This document shows, piece after piece, positions 8,567-16,487 of a stretch of 28,379 nucleotides of DNA; position 1 is the stretch's first letter, and every line of letters begins with the position of its first letter. The position numbers and the translations under genes are program-made. The notes below the pieces were generated by a model that was given only the letters and a program-made list of their open reading frames with translations, had not been told where the DNA came from and searched no databases. The DNA is taken from assembly GCA_964531735.1 (NCBI GenBank), contig CAZHGD010000094.1, forward strand, positions 1 to 28,379. Reading direction: 5' to 3'. The stretch is from CAZHGD01 sp964531735. Its GTDB lineage: Bacteria > Armatimonadota > UBA10988.

Positions 8567-10261
8567 GTGGAGCTAGTGCTGGGTCTGCTGCTGGGCCTTG
8601 CGACGGGCACGATGCTCGATCCTCGGGTCGACGAGGGCCCGCGGTTCGAGTACTTCGCGGCCACCGCGGCATGGTTGCCCCAATGGCCCACGACCGGCCA
8701 GCCGGTGCCGCGTCGCGGCACCGGCCTGCGGGTCACTGGCGAGGGGCACCTGGCCGGGCTGTCCGGCAGCCTGGTACTGCTGGCGGGCGAGCCGTTGTCG
8801 CCCGTCTACTCGCGCGTCAAGACCTGGAGCGAAGGCGGCCTGCCGATCGTGGTCTGGGAGGACCGTCGCGACGGCGTGACACTGCGGTGCCAGGCCATGG
8901 CCACGAGCGGCGAAGCGCCCGCCGGCCTCCTGCGCGTGTCGCTGCGCGCGGGCGAGCGCGCCGTGCGGCTGCCCGTCGCCATCGGCCTGCGGCCCGATGC
9001 CGGCTTGCCCGTGGTGTGGCCGTTGAACGATCCGGCCGACACCTACGCCCTGGTCGACGGTGCGGTCCAGCGCAACGGGCGCCTGCTGTGCGCGTACCCG
9101 CGAGCGCCGGCCCCACGCTATCTGGCGCGCTTGGGCAGAGAGTACACCGGGCCCTTCGGCCTCGGCGCGGTGGGCGGTGGTCGGGCCGCCATCCTCGCTT
9201 TGGCGCAGTACACCGTGCCGGTCGGCGCGCGGCAGACCGCCTCGCTGGTCTTCCGGCTGTCTCAGGATCCCACGGCGGCCGAGCAGTTGCCCGCGTTGCG
9301 CCGGCTCGACTTCGACGAAGCGGCCCTGCGAGAGCGCGAGCGGTGGACCGCGCTGCTGGACACGGCGCCGGCACTCGAACTGCCCGAGACGAAGGCCGCC
9401 GAGGCCTACCGGTGGGCGCTGATGCGTCTGCGCACCTGGGGACAGGCCGACTTGGCCCCGTGGCCGGCACTGAGCCCGGAGGACGAGCGTCGACTGCTCG
9501 CCGCCGCCACCGATCGCGGTCTGGTGGTCTGCCGGGCCGCCGGTGACCACGTGCTCAGTCCCTACTGGACGGCCGCGCGCGCCAGCCTCCACCTGGCGCG
9601 CGACGAACCAGCGCTGGCGGTGGCTGGACTGTACGCCATGTTGCTGCATAGCAGCGCGACGCACGAGTTCTCCGACGCAGTGCCGGTGGCCTGGAGTGAG
9701 CGCGAGCGCCTCGGTGCGTGGGGTCTGCCGCTCGATCCGCGGCCGGCTACGGCGTACGTCAGGCTGGTGCAGGAGATGCTCGCCAGGACGACGGGTGACC
9801 GTCTGCGGCTGCTAACCGCGTTGCCACCGGCCTGGGTGCCGTCGGCGGGCCGCGCGCGGGCGGGTCGCGTACCCACTAGCCTCGGACCGGTGGCCCTGTC
9901 GTGGACCTGGCGCGACGGCGCGGTGGTCGTCTCGCTCGAGTCGGTGCCGGCGGCACCGGGCGGTGTCGTCATGCGCCTGCCCTGGTGGCTGGCCGGCGGC
10001 CAGGCGAGCGTCGACGGCCGACCGGTCGCGCTGGCCGGTGGCTGGCTGACTGTGCCGAGTGGCGCTCGCGTCGTGGAGTTGCGCGGGGCTGCGGAACTGC
10101 CGCCGGCCTCGCCGAGTTACGCGGCGGCGGTGGCCGCCTACCGCGGTGCCTACCGCGAGCGGGCCGCCGGCTATGCGGCCGCCGGCGGCGTCTATGCCCC
10201 GGAGCGCCCGCCGCTGGGAGAGGACGACTTCGCTACTGAGGAAGCTGATGGCGAAGACTGA
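8567..10261 (+). CDS. Six-hairpin-type carbohydrate-active-like protein, short helical domain (564 aa)
   Basis: The start is the GTG at 8567, with AGGA about 7 nt upstream. An in-frame stop at 8501 and the lack of other ATG or GTG codons leave little choice. The N-terminus (ELVLGLLLGLATG) is hydrophobic but lacks the usual basic residues, so export is uncertain. Residues about 45-245 form a beta-sandwich. Residues about 265-410 are helical with a 'SATHEFSD' segment and the hairpin pattern of (alpha/alpha)6 glycosidases. This is followed by a beta domain of the type that closes such enzymes (LPWWLAGGQASVDGRPV). The helical part is only about half a normal six-hairpin barrel, so it may be a reduced or non-catalytic relative. 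The tail is Ala/Tyr-rich, then acidic. The end overlaps the next gene by 14 bp, suggesting coupled translation. Confidence 0.6.
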   Translation: MELVLGLLLGLATGTMLDPRVDEGPRFEYFAATAAWLPQWPTTGQPVPRRGTGLRVTGEGHLAGLSGSLVLLAGEPLSPVYSRVKTWSEGGLPIVVWEDRRDGVTLRCQAMATSGEAPAGLLRVSLRAGERAVRLPVAIGLRPDAGLPVVWPLNDPADTYALVDGAVQRNGRLLCAYPRAPAPRYLARLGREYTGPFGLGAVGGGRAAILALAQYTVPVGARQTASLVFRLSQDPTAAEQLPALRRLDFDEAALRERERWTALLDTAPALELPETKAAEAYRWALMRLRTWGQADLAPWPALSPEDERRLLAAATDRGLVVCRAAGDHVLSPYWTAARASLHLARDEPALAVAGLYAMLLHSSATHEFSDAVPVAWSERERLGAWGLPLDPRPATAYVRLVQEMLARTTGDRLRLLTALPPAWVPSAGRARAGRVPTSLGPVALSWTWRDGAVVVSLESVPAAPGGVVMRLPWWLAGGQASVDGRPVALAGGWLTVPSGARVVELRGAAELPPASPSYAAAVAAYRGAYRERAAGYAAAGGVYAPERPPLGEDDFATEEADGED

Positions 10262-12704
10262 GGCCGACCGGCTGACCGCCTGGATCGAGACGCGGTCGAA
10301 CCCGTTCCTGTTGCGCGAGTGGCGTCGGCGGACGCGGCGGGGACCGGCGCCGGTTCAGGGGCCGCTGATCCTCTGCGCGCTCGCCACGCTGCTGTTTGTG
10401 GCTGCCACCACGGTGGCGGCAGCCGGCTGGGTCATGCTCAACCGGCTGCCGGAGGAGATTCCGGTCACACCATCGTGGCTCGGTACCGTGCCGCGCGGGC
10501 TGGGGCTGCTGGTGGTGGGCCTGCTGGCCTGGCTCACACTGGCTCTGGCGCACTGGCTCAGCACCGGCCAGACGGCTGTGGAGGAGCGGCGTGAGACGCT
10601 CGACCTGCTGCTCGTGGCGCCGCTGAGCAGTGCCGCCGTGATCCGCTTGTTGGCCGAATGGCCGCTGCTAGGCGTGGCCGCGTACTTGCTGCCGTTGCTG
10701 CCGTTGTTCGTGGTGGTCACGCCCTTCCTCGGGCTGTCGTTCTGGGCGGCCGTCCGCGCGCTGGCGGTCATCTTCGGCATGGCCGCGCTGGTGATCATAC
10801 GCGGCCCGTCGGCCAGCGCGCGCCGCACCGGCGGCTTCCAGCGCGGGCTGAACATGGTCGGGCTCCAGGCTATGGTGGCGCTGGTGGCCGTGCCGTCGCT
10901 GGGCTGGCTGCTCGACGAGCAGTTCCAGTTGCCGGGCATCGGCGTCCTGCGTTGGCCGGTGTCACTGGCTGCGCTGCTGGTGGAGCGGCGGGCGAGTTGG
11001 TCGGGCGAGCCGCTGCTCGGGCCGTGGCTCCTCGTGCTCTACGGCCTGGCGGTGACGGCGCGGTGGCTGGGCGCGTGGGGCCGCCTGAGCGAAGGCACCG
11101 AGCGTCCGCCGCCGCCGGCCAACGCCGCCGCGGTGCCGGCCTGGCTGATTGCCATGTACTGGTTGGCTGGCCTGTGGTGGGGTCATCATCCGGGTCCGGG
11201 CCGCGAGGTGCCTTGCTGGTACGCGCTGCACCTGGCCACCATGGCTTACCTGGTCTGCGTGCTGCTCTTCACGCGCGGCCGGGCTGCCTGGCTGGTGGCC
11301 TGGCTGCCGGCCCGTCACGTGGGCCACCCGGTGGCTGTGGCTGTCCTACGGCTGCTCGACACGGCGCTGGTGGTCGGGGCCGCGCCGCTGGTCTGGTGGC
11401 TGGGCACGCGTCAGGCCGGGCTCGCGGTCGCGCCGCCGGACTGGACCGCCACCGGCGAGGTGGCGGCAACGGCGCTGGCGCTGTGTGCGCTGCGGCAGTT
11501 GATCGAGCTGGCCGCGGGCAGCCAGATCGACGCAGGGCGCGAGCCGCTGGGCGCGCGGTCGCTACGGTCCATCGGCCTCTTGCTGGTCGGTGCCGGCGGG
11601 GTGGTCGGCCTGTGGCAGAGCAGCGCGGCGGCGCTGACCGCCGGTGGGTGGCCGGCCGCCTTCTTCGGCTGGCCCCCGCGGTCGGCCGGCGTCGTCGGTG
11701 CGTTGGCGGTCTTCGTGGCGGTAGCCGTCGCCGGCGCCACCGCCCAGCGTTCGCGACGGGCCACTGCGGCCGGGGCCGACCGCTTGGCCTCGCCGCTCTG
11801 GCGCATCGCGCCGCGGCGCTGGCGTGAGAACCCGCTGGTGGTCAAGGCGGGCCGGATCGCCCGCCGCGGCGGCTTCCGGCGCACCGGGCTGGCCGTCGTG
11901 GCCCTGGCCGGGCTGGCCGGTCTGCTGACGGTGCCGTGGATCCAGGTCACCAGGGCCGGGCTGCTGCCGGCGACCGGCCTGCCGCCTGAGGTCGAGCTCA
12001 CCAACAGCGCCGTGCTGTTCGGCCAGCACCTGGCCAAGGACTGGTGCGGCGTGCGCCTGACTCCGGTGGCCGGCGGGCTCCTGACGCAGATGCTCGGGTT
12101 CAGCCTCCTGATGCTGGTCGGCCTACTGACCAGCGGTGCCGCGGTGTGTGGCCGCGTGGTCACCGATGAACGCCTGTCTGGTTCACTCGGCCTGCTACTG
12201 CTGAGCGATCTGTCCGACGGCGAGATCGCCGATGGCTGGTTGGTCGGCCAGTCGCATGCCGTGCTGGAGACACTGACCGTCTATGGTCTGGTGGTGGCCG
12301 CCTGGTGCGTGGCGGCCGGCGACCGCTGGGTGGCCGCAGTCGGGACCATTCTGGTCTGCTATGTCGGCGGACTCGTGCTGAGCGTGTGCGCGCTGGCCTT
12401 CCACGGCACGGCGCGGTATGCCGCGCGTGCCAATGGTACGTTCGGCGCGGTGCTGGGCCTCACGGCCTATCACGCGGCGGCGCTGCTATCGGCCTTGCTG
12501 GGCAACGCCCTCTTGGCATCGGAGTTGCCAACAGTGCCCGCCGAATGGTACCTTTGCTTGGCGGCCCTGTGGGCGCTGCTGACGTTGGTCAGTGGCGTGC
12601 TGTTGTGGCGCTCCAGTCGTGAGGCAGTACACCGCCTGCGCCGCGCCACCCGCCTGTGGCTGGCGTTCGATACGCTGGGTGACAAGGAACACGCCGGGCG
12701 CTGA
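10248..12704 (+). CDS. Duplicated ABC-2-type transporter permease without ATPase (818 aa)
   Basis: The start is the ATG at 10248, with a GAGGA-type ribosome site about 5 nt upstream. The longer open frame from 10059 is read out of frame through the previous gene and is rejected. The protein is strongly hydrophobic with many membrane segments. It contains two ABC-2-like halves. Half 1 begins with SNPFLLREWRRRTRRG (residue about 17) and has the 'EERRETLDLLLVAPLSSAAVI' signature near residues 112-132. Half 2 begins with a matching ENPLVVKAGRIARRGG near residue 526 and has 'TDERLSGSLGLLLLSDLSDGEI' near residues 640-660. In ABC-2 exporters this Glu-rich 'E-x(n)-TLdlLL' block follows the first helices of each permease subunit. 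No ATPase gene is in the window, so the partner must be elsewhere or the protein has another role. The substrate is unknown. Confidence 0.75.
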   Translation: MAKTEADRLTAWIETRSNPFLLREWRRRTRRGPAPVQGPLILCALATLLFVAATTVAAAGWVMLNRLPEEIPVTPSWLGTVPRGLGLLVVGLLAWLTLALAHWLSTGQTAVEERRETLDLLLVAPLSSAAVIRLLAEWPLLGVAAYLLPLLPLFVVVTPFLGLSFWAAVRALAVIFGMAALVIIRGPSASARRTGGFQRGLNMVGLQAMVALVAVPSLGWLLDEQFQLPGIGVLRWPVSLAALLVERRASWSGEPLLGPWLLVLYGLAVTARWLGAWGRLSEGTERPPPPANAAAVPAWLIAMYWLAGLWWGHHPGPGREVPCWYALHLATMAYLVCVLLFTRGRAAWLVAWLPARHVGHPVAVAVLRLLDTALVVGAAPLVWWLGTRQAGLAVAPPDWTATGEVAATALALCALRQLIELAAGSQIDAGREPLGARSLRSIGLLLVGAGGVVGLWQSSAAALTAGGWPAAFFGWPPRSAGVVGALAVFVAVAVAGATAQRSRRATAAGADRLASPLWRIAPRRWRENPLVVKAGRIARRGGFRRTGLAVVALAGLAGLLTVPWIQVTRAGLLPATGLPPEVELTNSAVLFGQHLAKDWCGVRLTPVAGGLLTQMLGFSLLMLVGLLTSGAAVCGRVVTDERLSGSLGLLLLSDLSDGEIADGWLVGQSHAVLETLTVYGLVVAAWCVAAGDRWVAAVGTILVCYVGGLVLSVCALAFHGTARYAARANGTFGAVLGLTAYHAAALLSALLGNALLASELPTVPAEWYLCLAALWALLTLVSGVLLWRSSREAVHRLRRATRLWLAFDTLGDKEHAGR

Positions 12705-12716
12705 AGGAGACGAGGC

Positions 12717-13166
12717 ATGGGGCATCGAGGCTTGCGGCGCGTGTTGTTGGGGACGCTGCTGCTGGGGTCGTTGGCTGGCTGCGGCTCCGGCGACGCCAAC
12801 TCCTTCAACCAGTACTTCGGCACCGGGACAGTGCCGGGCGGCTCCTATGGCCAGCAGACACCGGCGCGCGTTCTCGGCGCCATCGTCCAGCGGACGAACG
12901 ACCAGCGGATCCTCATTGTGGCCAACGCGACGGCCGCCGGCGTGCCGGTCACGCCGGTGTCAGGCGCCACCGTGGCGTTGGTCGAGGCCAACCTGTCGTC
13001 GGTCACCGGCACCGCCGGCACGTATGACTTCCAGTCGATCACGCCCGGGAGCTACACGCTCCGGATCAGCCTGCCGGCGTCGCTCGGCGGAGCGACGGCC
13101 GACTTCCGGGTCACCTTGGATCCGGGCCAGACCTTGGAAGGACTGCCGGCCGGCGCCAACCTGTAG
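12717..13166 (+). CDS. Small lipoprotein with carboxypeptidase-regulatory-like (Ig-like) domain
   Basis: The gene has a good AAGGAG ribosome site overlapping the previous stop, 7 nt before the ATG. The N-terminus is a type II signal peptide: basic residues, a Leu-rich core and the lipobox LAGC with Cys22 as the expected lipidated residue. The rest (about 127 residues) starts with a Gly/Ser/Asn-rich linker. It then shows the CarboxypepD_reg/CnaB-like pattern: 'VSGATVALVEA', followed by 'GTYDFQSITPGSYTLRISLP', a beta-sandwich often used for surface display or carbohydrate and protein binding. It is the last gene of the plus-strand run. Its stop is immediately next to the stop of the converging livH-like gene, with no bases between. 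Likely located on the outer face of a membrane; function unknown. Confidence 0.75.
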   Translation: MGHRGLRRVLLGTLLLGSLAGCGSGDANSFNQYFGTGTVPGGSYGQQTPARVLGAIVQRTNDQRILIVANATAAGVPVTPVSGATVALVEANLSSVTGTAGTYDFQSITPGSYTLRISLPASLGGATADFRVTLDPGQTLEGLPAGANL

Positions 13167-14039
13167 TCAGCCGCGGACTCCGCAGAGGCCGCGCGGGCGC
13201 CAGAGCAGCACGGCCAGGAGCAGTGCGAAGACCAGCACGTCCTCCCAACGGGTGCCAACCATATAGGCGGCGCTGTGGCGCAGCAGTCCCAGCAGCAGAC
13301 CGGCCAGCCCCACGCCGGGCAACGATCCGAGGCCGCCGACGACCACCGCCACCGCACCAACCACCACTGCCTCCAGGCCCATGGCCGGCGAGACGCCGAC
13401 ATCCGCGGCGACACACAGCGCCGCCAGGCCCGACAGCGCCGCGCCGAGGGCGCCGATCTGCGCCAACAAGCGGTGCGTGTCGACGCCCAGCGCCTCGGCC
13501 AGCAGTGGATTGGCGGCGTAGGCACGAGTGCGCAGACCGAATGGCGTGCGAGCCAGGAGCCACCAGATGGCGCCGAACACCGCAACTGCGACCGCGATGG
13601 TGGTGAGTTCGACCGCCGAGACGACGACCGCCTCGCGCGCGCCCGTGCCGGCCACATCCCAGCACGGGTTCGGCACCGGCACCGGCTGCTGGTCGTGCCC
13701 GCAGAGGACGGCCAGCAGGCTCGCCGTCGCTGTGTAGACGGCCAGGGAGGTCAGGAACAGCGCCTCACTGCCGGCCCCGCGCCGGCGCAGGGGCCGGTAG
13801 CCAACCACTTCCACGAGCCAGCCGGTGCCCGCGGCCAGCAGGACCGCCGGCGGCGCCGCCAGCCACCAGGGGCAGCCCGCGCGGCTGAGCAGCAGCCACC
13901 AGGCATAGCCACCCAACGCGTAAGCGGCGCCGTGGGCGAAGTGGAACACACCGGCCGTCTGGTAGACCAGACCGAAACCGAACGCCAACAACGCACACCG
14001 GCACCCGGCGGCCAGGCCGTGGCACAGGTAGCCGGTCAT
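13167..14039 (-). CDS. LivH-type branched-chain amino acid ABC transporter permease
   Basis: This 290-residue integral membrane protein has the usual LivH length and segments. The N-terminal 'GLAAGCRCALLAFGFGLVYQTAGVFHFAHGA' region corresponds to the conserved 'G-L-x-Y-x-x-x-G-x-x-N-F-A-H-G' block (here with His for Asn). A later 'RTRAYAANPLLAEALGVD' cytoplasmic loop is the ATPase-contact (EAA-like) region. The 'VVVGAVAVVVGGLGSLPGVGLAGLLLGLL' part is the typical LivH signature. The ATG overlaps the upstream livK-like stop as ATGA, so translation is probably coupled. LivH normally pairs with LivM and the ATPases LivG and LivF, none of which occur here. The transported compound cannot be read from the sequence; branched-chain or other amino acids, amides or urea are all used by this family. 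Confidence 0.85.
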   Translation of the reverse strand: MTGYLCHGLAAGCRCALLAFGFGLVYQTAGVFHFAHGAAYALGGYAWWLLLSRAGCPWWLAAPPAVLLAAGTGWLVEVVGYRPLRRRGAGSEALFLTSLAVYTATASLLAVLCGHDQQPVPVPNPCWDVAGTGAREAVVVSAVELTTIAVAVAVFGAIWWLLARTPFGLRTRAYAANPLLAEALGVDTHRLLAQIGALGAALSGLAALCVAADVGVSPAMGLEAVVVGAVAVVVGGLGSLPGVGLAGLLLGLLRHSAAYMVGTRWEDVLVFALLLAVLLWRPRGLCGVRG

Positions 14040-15286
14040 TCCTGCCCGTGCTCGTCGGTCGGCGCCGTGGACGCGCGCTTGTTGGCCGTCGGTGGCGCGT
14101 TCGGCACCGGCTTGAGCAGCGCCCGTTCCAGCGTGGCCAGCCGGCCGTCCAGCATCAGCCGGACCACGACCTTCATCTGGGCTTCGCGGTCCTCGCCGAA
14201 TGAGGTCGGACCACAGACGCCCACAAACCCGCTGGTGGTCGCCAGAGCCTGGCGTACCGTCTCGCCGTTGAGCGGTTCGGCCCGCCGTAGCGCCTCGGCG
14301 ATCAGGTGGACCGCGTCGTACTGGCAGGCGGCGTCGAACGACGGCCGCTCATGGTATCTGGCCTCGAAGGCGCTGACGAACCGCTGGACCCGCTCGCGCC
14401 GGTCCGACGGACTGAACGCCGGGGCCACCACCACGGTGCGGTCGGCGGCCGCACCAGCGGTGCGCAGCACGTTGCTGTCGACCAGGCCCAGGTCGCACAG
14501 GATCGTGCCCGGCAGGCGCAACTCGGCTCGCTGCTTGAGCACGAGACCCAAGGCGGCGCCATAGCCGGGGATCCACCAGGCCTGCGGCTTGCCCTGAGCG
14601 AGTTTGGCCAATGTCGCCCGGAAGTCGGTGCCGCCAAGTTCGAAAGTCGCCGCGCCGGCGATCCGTCCACCGAGCGCCACAAAGCGCCTCTCGAACACCC
14701 GGTAGGCTTCGGTCCCGTACTCGTCGTTGATGGACAGCACCGCCACCGAACGGAGCCCCAACTCCCGAAAGGCCGTATCCGCCATGGTCGTTGCCGTCTG
14801 GCGGGTGGACGGCAGGTTGCGGAAGACGAACGGGCTCTTGCGCGTCAGCTCAGGATGGCTGGCGTTGGCGAACAGGACCACCTGCTTGCGGTCGGCGCCG
14901 GCCACCAGGGCCAGCGACACTTGGCTCATCGCCGACATGACCACTGGCACGCGGTCGACGTCGACCAGCTTGTTGAAAGCCACCACGGCCTCGGTGGTCG
15001 AGTTGCGGCTGTCGGCGTAGCGGATCAGCAAGGGGCGACCGCGCACGCCGCCGGCCGCGTTGAGGTGTTCGACGGCCAGATCGGCGCCTTGCCGCTTCAT
15101 CTCACCGATGCGACCCGCGCCACCACTCAACGGGAACACGGCACCGATGACCAGCGGTGGCGCGGAGGCCGCGCCGCCAGTGCTGGACCCGGCACTCGTG
15201 GGGCCACCGCGCCGGCAGCCTGCTGCCAGCACGAACAGCAGGACTGCCGGCCACAGCCGCTTGAGGCCGCGTGTTGCTGAGCACAC
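14036..15286 (-). CDS. LivK-type periplasmic-binding lipoprotein of an ABC importer (416 aa)
   Basis: The start is set at GTG 15286, giving a clean lipoprotein signal: basic residues (RGLKR), a hydrophobic stretch and the lipobox LAAGC with Cys24. The longer open frame upstream reads through cysK out of frame. An AAGGAG sequence lies 13 nt before the GTG, longer than ideal, so the start is likely but not certain. After a Gly/Ser-rich linker comes the Leu/Ile/Val-binding type I periplasmic fold: 'IGAVFPLSGGAG', 'GADLAVEHLNAAGGVRGRPL', 'VVMSAMSQVSLALV' and 'SVAVLSINDEYGTEAY'. The C-terminal tail is rich in Pro, Ala and Thr. It delivers a small-molecule ligand, probably amino-acid-like, to the LivH-type permease encoded just downstream. 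It lies 22 bp after cysK. Confidence 0.85.
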   Translation of the reverse strand: MCSATRGLKRLWPAVLLFVLAAGCRRGGPTSAGSSTGGAASAPPLVIGAVFPLSGGAGRIGEMKRQGADLAVEHLNAAGGVRGRPLLIRYADSRNSTTEAVVAFNKLVDVDRVPVVMSAMSQVSLALVAGADRKQVVLFANASHPELTRKSPFVFRNLPSTRQTATTMADTAFRELGLRSVAVLSINDEYGTEAYRVFERRFVALGGRIAGAATFELGGTDFRATLAKLAQGKPQAWWIPGYGAALGLVLKQRAELRLPGTILCDLGLVDSNVLRTAGAAADRTVVVAPAFSPSDRRERVQRFVSAFEARYHERPSFDAACQYDAVHLIAEALRRAEPLNGETVRQALATTSGFVGVCGPTSFGEDREAQMKVVVRLMLDGRLATLERALLKPVPNAPPTANKRASTAPTDEHGQE

Positions 15287-15308
15287 GGTGGCTTGCTCGC
15301 TCCTTCGG

Positions 15309-16283
15309 CTAGCCGCCCTGGTCGGCCAGTTCCGGCACATGGACGCTGGGCGGATTGTCTGCAAAGGCCGGCGTCGACAGGTACCGCTCGCCGGTGTCCG
15401 GCAGCACCACGACGACCAGCTTGCCGGCATTCTCCGGGCGTTTGGCGATGGCGACGGCCGCCGCGGCCGCCGCGCCACCCGAGATGCCGATCAGGATGCC
15501 TTCTTCACGCCCGATCCGGCGCGTCATGCTGATGGCGTCCTCGCTGGCTACGGCGAAGATCTCGTCGACGACCGACAGATCCACCACGTCGGGGATGAAG
15601 CCGGCGCCGATGCCCTGAATCGGGTGGGGGCCACGTGCCTCCGGGCCCTTGCTGAGCACGGCCGAGGCGGCCGGCTCGACGGCCACGATCTGCAGGTCGG
15701 GCTTGCGCGGCTTGAGGCCGCGGGCACACCCGGTGATGGTGCCGCCGGTACCGACGCCGCCGACCACGAAGTCCACCTGCCCGTCGGTGTCGCGCCAGAT
15801 CTCCGCGGCCGTGGTCTCGGCATGCACCGCGGGATTGGCCGGGTTCTTGAACTGCTGCGGGATGAACGCCTTCGGCAGCGCGGCGGCGATCTCTTCGGCC
15901 CGGCGGATCGCGCCCGGCATGCCGTCGGCGGCCGGCGTCAGCACGAGTTGCGCGCCCAGCGCCTTGACCAGATTGCGCCGCTCAATGCTCATCGACTCCG
16001 GCATGGTCAGGATTAGCGCGTAGCCGCGGGCCGCACAGACCATCGCCAGACCGATGCCGGTGTTGCCGCTGGTCGGCTCGATGATGACCGTCTCGGCGTC
16101 CAGCAGCCCATCGCGCTCGGCCGCCTCGATCATCGCCACGCCGATGCGCTCCTTGACACAGCCCAGCGGGTTGAACGACTCCAGTTTGGCCGCCACCTCC
16201 GCCACGCAGCCGGCGGTCACGCGGTTGAGCCGCACCAACGGCGTGTTGCCGACCAGCTTGGTCACGTCCGATGCGATGTTCAT
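15309..16283 (-). CDS. cysK: Cysteine synthase (O-acetylserine sulfhydrylase), PLP-dependent
   Basis: This cytoplasmic enzyme makes cysteine from O-acetylserine and sulfide. The ATG at 16283 follows a strong AAGGAAGG ribosome site by 8 nt and gives 324 residues, the usual size. The PLP lysine is in 'NPLGCVKERIG' (K44), the substrate/cofactor loop is 'PTSGNTGIGLA' (residues 70-80) and the phosphate-binding glycine loop is 'GVGTGGTITG'. The common version of the lysine motif is S-V-K-D-R; here it reads C-V-K-E-R, a small departure. Cystathionine-beta-synthase-like or O-phosphoserine-using relatives share the fold, but without a CBS regulatory domain the CysK call is best. It heads a minus-strand operon with the LivK- and LivH-type genes, under its own sigma70 promoter. 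Confidence 0.9.
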   Translation of the reverse strand: MNIASDVTKLVGNTPLVRLNRVTAGCVAEVAAKLESFNPLGCVKERIGVAMIEAAERDGLLDAETVIIEPTSGNTGIGLAMVCAARGYALILTMPESMSIERRNLVKALGAQLVLTPAADGMPGAIRRAEEIAAALPKAFIPQQFKNPANPAVHAETTAAEIWRDTDGQVDFVVGGVGTGGTITGCARGLKPRKPDLQIVAVEPAASAVLSKGPEARGPHPIQGIGAGFIPDVVDLSVVDEIFAVASEDAISMTRRIGREEGILIGISGGAAAAAAVAIAKRPENAGKLVVVVLPDTGERYLSTPAFADNPPSVHVPELADQGG

Positions 16284-16341
16284 GTACGGAACCTTCCTTG
16301 GGCTAGTATGCGGCCGGTCGGCACCAAGGCGCGACGCGCGG

Positions 16342-16370
16342 AGTATGCCACGGCCGATCCGGGCTGTCAA
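16342..16370 (-). promoter_or_regulatory. sigma70-type promoter for cysK-livK-livH
   Basis: Read on the minus strand, a perfect TTGACA (16365-16370) and CATACT (16342-16347, 4 of 6 to consensus) are 17 nt apart. Transcription would begin near 16335, leaving about 52 nt of leader before the cysK ATG. I see no obvious terminator or T-box in the leader. Confidence 0.7.
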
Positions 16371-16487
16371 ACCGCTCAGCCCGGGTCCCATTGTATTCCA
16401 TACCGGATTAGTAGGCAAGGTAGAGAATAGACGATGGAGGGCCGGGCCGGCGCGTGGCGAAGGTGGCCGCTGTGGTGGAGGCCTCCA

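Noticed and set aside
16434..16487. ATG at 16434 as start of the large glycosidase
   Set aside because: It would put 18 Trp/Arg-rich residues ahead of the signal peptide, and no ribosome site precedes it, whereas 16488 has GGAGG 6 nt upstream.
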